Positions 56,736-64,000 of a stretch of DNA of 64,000 nucleotides are shown piece after piece. The position numbers and the translations under genes are program-made. The notes below the pieces were generated by a model, which was given only the letters and a program-made list of their open reading frames with translations, did not search any database and was not told where the DNA came from. Origin of the DNA: Lamellibrachia satsuma (taxonomy: Eukaryota > Annelida > Polychaeta > Sabellida > Siboglinidae); the NCBI GenBank assembly GCA_033239005.1, contig BSQZ01000081.1, positions 57,209-121,208 of the forward strand, given 5' to 3'. Every line of letters starts with the position of its first letter. The first letter of the stretch is position 1.

Positions 56736-58815
56736 CGCGTCCGAGCATCGGAAGCCATGACAGGCGCGCATGCGCGTTTAGTGTTCGGTCCTTTAGCGGT
56801 GAAACACACGGAACCGATGCTCGGCTACGCAACAACGCCGTATGTTTAAATGCAAGGAGCATAGTAAATAAGAAAAACGAATTAAGCATTATGGTAGAAG
56901 ATATTGACCCTCACATAATTGGTATAACTGAATCATGGGCCAACATAGATATAACAGATGCTGAATTAGGACTGACAGGATACGTAATGTTTAGGAAAGA
57001 TCGAATAGGAAGAAGGGGCGGGGGAGTTATTTTATATGTTAAAGAATCTATTCAGGCTTATGAAATAAAACTAGATAGGGAAGCAGATTGTGATGAAGCT
57101 GTTTGGTGCAAAATTGTTTCAGGAAATTCAAAATTGACTATTGGATTAGTTTACCGAAGTCCAAACATAAACGAAGAGGACAACACAAAAATAAAAAATG
57201 CAATAAAGGAAGTTAGTAAAGGGGAATGTATCATAATGGGAGATTTTAACCATGGACACATACAATGGAATTCTCTAGAGAGCACAGGGATTGAGGATCA
57301 ACAATTTCTATGTTTAATCCAGGATAGCTTTCTTACTCAGCACGTACTAGAACCAACCAGGGGAGAAAATGTATTAGATATAGTTTTGTCATCACCAAAA
57401 GAATTAGTGGACAATGTAAAAATATTTGAACCATTGGGTAATAGTGATCATAATCAAATATATTTTGACATCAATGTAAAATCAGAAAGTAAAAATAAGA
57501 AAACGTACAAGAGAAACTTCCACAAAGGTAACTACAAAGATATGAGAAAATACTTAGCAAAGCTAGATTGGAATAACATGCTGATGAATAAGACCGCAAT
57601 TGAATGTTGGAATATTCTAAAATATGAAATTGAGAGTATCATAAAGAAAATAAAGGCAATGAAGGATAACAAATCACCGGAAGTGGATGGGATTCCTCCA
57701 AAATTACTAATGGAAACAGTAGATCAAATCAGTATACCACTTGCAAGAGTATTCAACTTGTCATTAAAAGAGGGAGTTGTTCCGTTTGAATGGAAAGAAG
57801 CAAACATCATACCATTATTTAAAAAGGGTTCGAGAAATAAGTCAGAGAATTACAGACCAGTGAGTTTAACGTCAGTGATTTGTAAATTATTAGAAAGGTT
57901 AATTAAAGACCATATGGTGGACTTCCTCGTTAAGCATAAATTATTAAATTCATCTCAACATGGATTCCTTAAAGCGAGGTCATGCTTAACAAATATGTTA
58001 TGTTTTTTGGAAGATGCTGTTCAATTTTGGGAAATGTAAATGCCTACATACAGGACATGGGAACTTGAATGTAAAATATAAAATGGGAGATACTGTTCTG
58101 GGTACTACTGTAAAAGAAAAGGACTTAGGAGTTACAATAAGCGCTGATATGAAAGTTTCAGAGCAGTGTGGTATTGCAGCTTCAAAGGGTAATCAAATTC
58201 TTGGATTGATTAGAAGAAACATAACATACAAGGGAAAAAAGTTAATTATACCTCTTTATAAAGCAATAGTTAGACCTCATTTAGAATACTGTATACAAGC
58301 ATGGAGACCATATCGTAAGAAGGATATAGATACGCTTGAACGCATACAAAGGAGAGCAACTAAAATGATTCCAGAACTGAGAGACCTTAGTTATGAAGAA
58401 CGCCTGAAAGAATGTGGTTTAACAACTCTAGAGACAAGGAGGTTAAGAGGAGATCAGATTGAAGTTTTTAAGATATTGAAAGGGTATGAAAATATTTATA
58501 GAAATATGTTTTTCTCACTCAAGAAGGATAGCAGAACTAGAGGACATGAGGTAAAATTAGTAAAGGATCAATGTAGATTGGACATCAGGAAGCACTCGTT
58601 CGCACAGAGGACAATAAATGAATGGAACAAATTGTCTATAGATTGTGTAACTGCTAGCAGCGTGAATATGTTTAAAAACAAGGTTGACACATATCTCAGG
58701 AGGGCGGGTTATCAGTAGGTGAACATTGTTGGACTCTCGATAAGCCAATGGCTTCCTTGTCCACTTGCCATCTGGGCCTTTGGCTTGGATGGCAAATCTT
58801 ATTAAATCTTGTTAA

Positions 58816-59597
58816 AAGAAAGGCCTTTACAAAAAGGCCAGTTTTGTAATTGTTTAATGCAAGACCTCTCTAGACTTCAGTATTATTGTTGAGGACCCGA
58901 TTTCCGGGTAACACAATTCTCTCTGAGAAATAGTAAAAACTTTGTTTGTAAAGTGGTACTAGTAGTAACATTTTTATTTCTGGATTGTTTCAATTCACCA
59001 CCATACTGAGCCTGAGGGGGTGACACCTTGGGATCTCAACCTCCCATCATTTCTGTGAGTTCACCTCCTAATTCCCACCAGTTTTTAAGACCAACCTCCC
59101 ACTTCCTGCCACACCCCCTCCAACGTTGTACACCAACATGTATTGCGGTATTTCTGCAGTTACAGTAGAAATACAAATGAAATTGTCAACAACAAATGCA
59201 GATATTTTGCAAAAGTGTTTAGATATTTGTTGAATTCTTCTCATACATTCAGTAATCAGTTACAGTACATTGTTAAGCTATACTAGATGTCTGATATTTA
59301 AATATGAATTTTAAATACTTTTCATACAAATACATTTGGTTGAAATTTGACTCCAAATGCAAGTGCCAATATATTTAAATGAATTAACAACAGTCAACAA
59401 AGAATATGTATTAATTACATAACCATAATCTAGAAAGATATTACATCTTGTAAATTTATATATAACAGTCTGACTCTAGGTTAAGTGGAAAAGTTGTATT
59501 AATAATACAGGTTAACTGTTAAACAGTTGTGTTCACTTTCACAATCTACAGTAAATATATGTTGCCCAAACTTGCCTCAATCCCTCTGTTTGCACAG
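58816..59597. other. Stretch between LINE copy 3 and WDR41 exon
   Basis: AT-rich, no coding sequence seen. The acceptor ctgtttgcacag at 59597 shows that at least one upstream WDR41 exon must exist, here or left of the LINE. Confidence 0.5.
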
Positions 59598-62500
59598 ATG
59601 TCAGCTGAGATGATGAGAAATGACCAGCCTCTGAATCCCTACACACAGATCCAGATATTGTCACAGCATACAGGAGTTGTACGACGGCTGCTCAAGATTT
59701 CGAAGTACAGGTATGGCACATATACAACAAATATATAATTATTTAAAGTAAAGTTATTTAGTTGTATGGTGACCCAATGACATACTGTATTGTGTATGTA
59801 AATATATATTTGCTTAACTTTTAAAACTAAAATTAATACAAAGCTTGCACCATTTAAAGTCAGTTGCACAGCAAATATATTTCAAGCAGATAAAATTGTC
59901 ATGTGACAGGTTAACAACTATGTGAACCAGGGATAGGGTAAAATATGTTTGGTCAAATGCAACTACAAATACAATGCTTTTAAAATTGTCAAATACAAGT
60001 ACAAATATAAACATATTTCTTTCAATACAAAATTAATACATTTCCGTTCCATGTAGTTTATACTGACATATTTCTGTTTTACATCTTTTGTCACCTTCTT
60101 TGTCACATAAAAAATGCCTGGCATTGTCTTCTGTGTAAATTATATTAGCATTAAATTCACACTCATTACAACTTCACAAGTCCTGATTACATAGCCTTTT
60201 GTTTCACTTCCCATTGAAATAGAAAGACATAACCAAATCAAGATAAAGCCCCCAGCTCAGGCAACTTAATTATTCTGTATAGTTGCACCATTGTCTTGAT
60301 CTCCAAGGGAAACTCACAGGGGAGTCACGGCTGAGTAAACAATGTGCAAGGAAGCCAAGGGCACTTGTTTCATTGTGCCTAGCTTTCCTACAAATCTGAT
60401 CCAAGATGTATGTTTGTTACTAATGGTGCTATGAAGCCTGTGATTGCATGTCAGTGTGCTGGATGGGGTCAGTCAGTGTGCTGGATGGGGTCAGTCAGTG
60501 TGCTGGATGGGGTCAGTCAATGTGCTGGATCTTTATCTCAGACTTAAAATAAAAGTGGTGTATTTGACGTGTATTTGAATCAAATACATAAAATACAAAT
60601 ATGTCACTTTTGCAGTAGGCAAATACAAATGAACTTTGCTGTATTTCAAATACAAATACGTATTTGACCCCATCCCTGATGTGAACATACTATACCGCTA
60701 TTGAATACATGTTACCGTAGCTGTTGAATACATGTTACCGTAGCTGTTGAATACATGTTACCGTAGCTGTTGAATACATGTTACCGTAGCTGTTGAATAA
60801 ATGTTACCGTAGCTGTTGAATACATGTTGCCATAGCTATTGAATACATGTTGCTGTAGCTATTGAATACATGTTGCTGTAGCTGTTGAATACATGTTGCC
60901 ATAGCTGTTGAATACATGTTGCCGTAGCTATTGAATACATGTTGCCGTAGCTGTTGAATACATGTTGCCGTAGCTGTTGGATACATGTTGCCGTAGCTGT
61001 TGAATACATGTTGCCGTGGCTGTTGAATACATGTTGCCGTGGCTGTTGAATACATGTTGCCGTAGCTGTTGAATACATGTTGCCGTAGCTGTTGAATACA
61101 TGTTGCCGTAGCTGTTAGAACTTTTCTCATAGTTAATATTTTCCCTGAGCATGCTGTTCCTATGACAACTATATAAACTTGTCCACTTTCAGGTGTGTGT
61201 CTGTGTCAGATGATTGTCAGGCCATAGTCTGGAATATACAGGTGAGTGGGACTATTAGACATTGATACATGTTGTTGGTAGACCAGTCACCATACAGTGA
61301 ATATTTATTATTAAAGGTCCCTTCTCAATAAAATTTTCTCTCAATTTGTTTTAGAATCATTTCATGGTCTAGTACCTCTAGCCCCCATCCCACTAGCCCC
61401 CCGGGGGCTACTGGCACTAACGGGGGCTATCTTCATCTTTCACCACAGTTCCATTATCACTGACCACCACAAATGCCTTACACTTCACACTTTTAGCTTA
61501 TACCTGGATCAGGGCAATTAGCTTTTATGTGTGAGTTAAATTGTGTTTTGCTTACCTCAAACAAGCTTTATGTAGAGGATTTACTTTGACTCTTAGGACA
61601 GTGAGCTTTTCATACCACACAATTGATGTGTGAAAGTTACATGGATTTTCAAATGGTCGACCCTTCAAATTATTAACTGTACCTACAATTAGAAATATCT
61701 AGAAAGAGGGGGTGTGTTAAATCAACAGCATACTGACTAGAGGGCTAGTGGCACTCAACTCTCACACTCCAGGGGGCTACTGGGACGGGGGCTAGAGACA
61801 CGGGGGGGCTACTAGGATGACACCTTTGTTAGTTCATTTATACAAGTGTTAAACTATTAAATTATTTTTGAAAGGGTTAAATTCAAGGTAATTTTTGTCA
61901 ATGATTTTAGCAAAAAGTGCGCACACATATTATTACTGTAATGGTTCATGCGCTACAAATTTCAATATCAATGAAACATATTTGCGATGGGCTAGATGAG
62001 TTGGGAAAGGCGTTTTAATTTTATGTACCTGGGCTGTGGTGGTAGTACAAAATCCAGTGAAACAAAACTTTTTAAGGGAAATTATAATCAATGTTGCCTA
62101 CTATATAATTGTAGTTTATCTGTTACTTGTTCCACACCGATATTAAAATGTGTGGCCTATTTGTTATTTACTTCTTTCTTGCTGCATTCTCTGTCATCTT
62201 AGGGCTATTTTTGTGTTGTTATTTCCATCTCTTCTAAGAGTGCGGCCAATCCATCTCCATCAGCTGATCTTGATTTCTTCTGAGATTGGTGACAAACAAG
62301 TTCAGTGGTATGGGTCTTCATTTGATATTTTCATTGGTCAGTGTATCTTTAACATTTTTCATAGGTATGTTCTTTGAAAAACGTCATATTTGTTATTAGG
62401 TTTCTATCATCCTTTGCTTTCGATTTGTTCCAGAGTGGGAGGAAGTGGCGCACCCTGGTGTGTCATACTCGTCCTATCACCTGTATGTGTCTGCTAGATG

Positions 62501-62793
62501 GCAGCACAGACGGCAGGCAAATTCTTCTGACAGGAGCCTCGGACAAGCGAATATGTGTATCCATTCTGGGACAAAATGTTGCATATTAACTGCAAAAAAA
62601 TAAATTTATAGTTCCATGAATTTGTCAGTAATTGGTCTGATGATTCGAAGCTCAGAATGATTTGACAAATGCAATAACATTTTTGTATCAGTTGCTTCAT
62701 GGTTGGACATTTTCCCTGACCTTGCACCAGATATGGGACACTGAAACTGGAACGTGTCTAAAATGCATGGAAGACCTTGGCAGTGTTTCTAGG
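59598..62793 (+). CDS. WDR41: WDR41, WD-repeat subunit of the C9orf72-SMCR8 complex, first recognised exons
   Basis: Exons 59598-59710, 61193-61241, 62434-62556 and 62731-62793 give 116 codons in matching phase: LNPYTQIQILSQHTGVVRRL, YRCVSVSDDCQAIVWNIQSG, TRPITCMCLLDGSTDGRQIL, LTGASDKRICIWDTETGTCL. Human WDR41 has the same order (QNPYTELLVLKAHHDIVR, YRFASAGDDGIVVVWNAQTG, LILTASADRTVIVWD), so orthology is firm. The segment covers the first two WD40 blades; the other exons lie beyond 64000. WDR41 anchors the C9orf72-SMCR8 GAP complex to lysosomes. The exon begins at an ATG right after an acceptor, so either this ATG starts translation or an upstream coding exon (as in human) is missing from the model. 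Donor of the fourth exon: CTAGG/gtaaat. Confidence 0.92.
60690..61120. repeat. 23-bp minisatellite, about 18 copies, WDR41 intron
   Basis: The unit is CTGTTGAATACATGTTGCCG TAG with TACC, CCAT and TGCTG variants; the left copies are of the TACCGT type and the right copies TGCCGT. It ends 70 bp before the next exon. Confidence 0.95.
61368..61825. mobile_element. Palindromic MITE-like element with CTAGCCCC-type arms
   Basis: The left arm CCTCTAGCCCCCATCCCACT AGCCCCC and the right arm (inverted: GTCTCTAGCCCCCGTCCCAG TAGCCCCC) enclose about 340 bp. Each arm repeats (A/C)TAGCCCCC two or three times. No certain target duplication. Confidence 0.55.
62222..62370 (-). mobile_element. LINE fragment (YADDL-type family), WDR41 intron
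   Basis: The reverse complement matches 25300-25415, for example AGATGGATTGGCCGCACTCT followed by TAGAAG, and ACTGGCCAATGAAAATAT. Antisense to WDR41. Confidence 0.85.
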
Positions 62794-64000
62794 GTAAATT
62801 TAGTTTTCCCAAAAATGTGTGCTCATAGTCTCTTGTGAAAAAAAAGAAATTTTTGTTGTGACATTTCCAGTCATTCTCAGCTAGCACTTTTAAATAGTTA
62901 GCCACATGGCAATTTCGTTGCGATAGTGTTGAACTTTTACATGTAGCATTGGAGGCCACACAGTTTTACATGGTCGCAATTACGTCGTCACAATGTAAAA
63001 ATGTTATGTTGAAACATCACGTTACCACCACCTTCAGAACACATTAAATTTCAATAGACTGTCTTGCTGGAAATAATCAATATAACACAGTTTTTGTTAA
63101 TGTCCTGCTCATGAAACATTTATTTGCATTTGAATCTTATAAACACACAGTATATATTTGAACATGGTAGCGTGGACATGTTTTTAAAAAGCAATACTTT
63201 AGGGTGTACACAACTGACCAATATAATTTTTAGAGAAGTAAATATCAGTATAATCTTGGAAAATAAAATGCAGTTGTTTTAACATAAATAACTAATATAT
63301 AAAACATCAGCACAGGTTTAAATATTACAATGTTTAAAGCCATATCGCCATGTTTTCATGACAGTTTCTCTATCCTTGATTTTATCATTGAATCACACCA
63401 TACCAATCTATACATGTTTCAAAATAAGTTCTCAGTACTGGAGAAGTATAGTTCAGCAACTCGTGTTACTTAACATATCTTTCTCCTATGGTAAGTTCTA
63501 ATAGCAAACATAACACTATTGCAATAATACAAATAACAATACCTACATAATTAATAGAGCATTTCTCTGTAACACATTGATCATAAATATGTGCCAGTGG
63601 CCCTGTGCATGAATGTGTCAAAGTTATTTTCAACAAATAGTATCTCATGCTCACAGTTAAATAATAAAAAATAACCTTTCTCAATCTGTGTCCGAAAATG
63701 AATCGGGAAGATTACCCCGGCAACTTTTCTTTGGAACAGGTGCATAAACAGAAGAAAGTAATATCCAACTTTTAACTCAGACATATAACCATAAGACAAG
63801 TACTTTTGCAAAACTGGGAGAATGTTACAATGTTATATATACATTAGGGAATGTAAGGCCTTCATGGCTTCCCAGCAGACTACAGGTTTATACAAAGTAG
63901 ATTAGCCTATCTTAGAAGACATTTTAAATTTGGATGACAGTGATCATAACTACTATTAACTGACAGGGTGGATCTGCCAAAGTGCAGGGCTTAATATTCC
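62794..64000. other. WDR41 downstream intron, no exon recognised
   Basis: AT-rich unique sequence; no further WD40-like segment with splice borders was found before the window ends. Confidence 0.5.

Larger units (their letters stand above)
54809..56840 (+). mobile_element. MULE-like DNA transposon, 2,032 bp, internally deleted, inserted in LINE copy 3
   Basis: Flanked by a 9-bp duplication TATGTTTAA (54800-54808 and 56841-56849). The terminal inverted repeats match at 26 of the first 30 positions (CG..GT..TT.CGTAGCCGAGC then ATCGGTTC) and continue, less well, for about 60 bp (ACCGCTAAAGGACCGA). 9-bp duplications are typical of Mutator-like elements. The LINE reads through when the insert and one duplication are removed, and copy 1 (20205-20225) shows the unoccupied site. 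Contents: a broken transposase N-terminus, a PHD finger, an AT-rich middle, and five extra 36-bp copies of TIR-internal sequence near the right end. Confidence 0.88.
54672..58815 (+). mobile_element. CR1-like non-LTR retrotransposon, copy 3, split by a DNA transposon
   Basis: It begins at the ORF1 stop region (AAACTAGAAGTGCAGGGG, cf. 20107) and continues to 54808. After the 2-kb insertion it resumes at 56841 with a nearly intact endonuclease: NARSIVNKKNEL, GITESWANID, GLVYRSP, IIMGDFNHGHIQW, GNSDHNQI. An internal deletion joins KYEIESII to KKIKAMKDNKSPEVDG; RT reaches HGFLKARSCLTNMLCFLED, then jumps to AVQFWEM / [10 protein letters not shown], losing the catalytic YADD block. The C-terminal domain runs to RRAGYQ at 58718, and the 3' tail is at 58727-58810. 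It is the youngest-looking of the three copies. Confidence 0.9.

Overview
The window is animal nuclear DNA. Genes are split into small exons with GT-AG borders and conserved phases, long introns are filled with minisatellites, (TA)n tracts and broken non-LTR retrotransposons, and protein families are metazoan (GDPD5-like, GTPBP3, WDR41, C2H2 zinc finger, DUF3504). The repeat load and the CR1-like LINE with an SGNH-esterase ORF1 fit a lophotrochozoan, perhaps a mollusc, but the species cannot be named from the sequence. All exon models were built by hand from splice sites, reading phase and family alignment recalled from knowledge; no search or transcript was available.

Layout. (1) 1-9,482, minus strand: eleven exons of a GDPD5-like multi-pass glycerophosphodiester phosphodiesterase, with the last exons off the left edge. 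Its introns carry five minisatellites, four of which contain copies of the gene's own splice junctions. (2) 9,483-15,640: no recognised gene, one tRNA-derived SINE. (3) 15,639-23,058, minus strand: a two-coding-exon C2H2 zinc-finger gene whose intron holds a 30-bp minisatellite and a broken LINE. (4) 23,400-26,220: a hAT-type MITE and a 2.2-kb inverted-repeat element containing nested retrotransposon debris. (5) 28,925-42,781, plus strand: one 5' coding exon, paralogous to the first coding exon of the zinc-finger gene, followed by four downstream 3' exon sets that all begin in the same phase behind good acceptors and all end in stop codons. The first is a Crypton-derived DUF3504 domain; the other three carry copies of an unrecognised module of about 130 residues. 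This looks like a locus with a constant N-terminus and alternative C-termini, comparable in layout to fly lola or mod(mdg4). (6) 43,300-45,550: LINE fragments. (7) 45,796-53,585, plus: a complete eight-exon GTPBP3 (mitochondrial tRNA modification GTPase). (8) 54,670-58,820: a CR1-like LINE interrupted by a 2,032-bp MULE-like DNA transposon with a clear 9-bp target duplication. (9) 59,598-62,793, plus: the first recognised exons of WDR41, running off the right edge.

The host genes do not form one pathway: GDPD5 is a membrane phosphodiesterase, GTPBP3 modifies mitochondrial tRNA wobble uridines, and WDR41 belongs to the C9orf72-SMCR8 lysosomal complex. The zinc-finger gene and the alternative-C-terminus locus probably arose from one ancestor by duplication, because they share the N-terminal domain, the phase of the following splice site, and an apparent non-coding 5' exon. 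They are divergently arranged about 6 kb apart.
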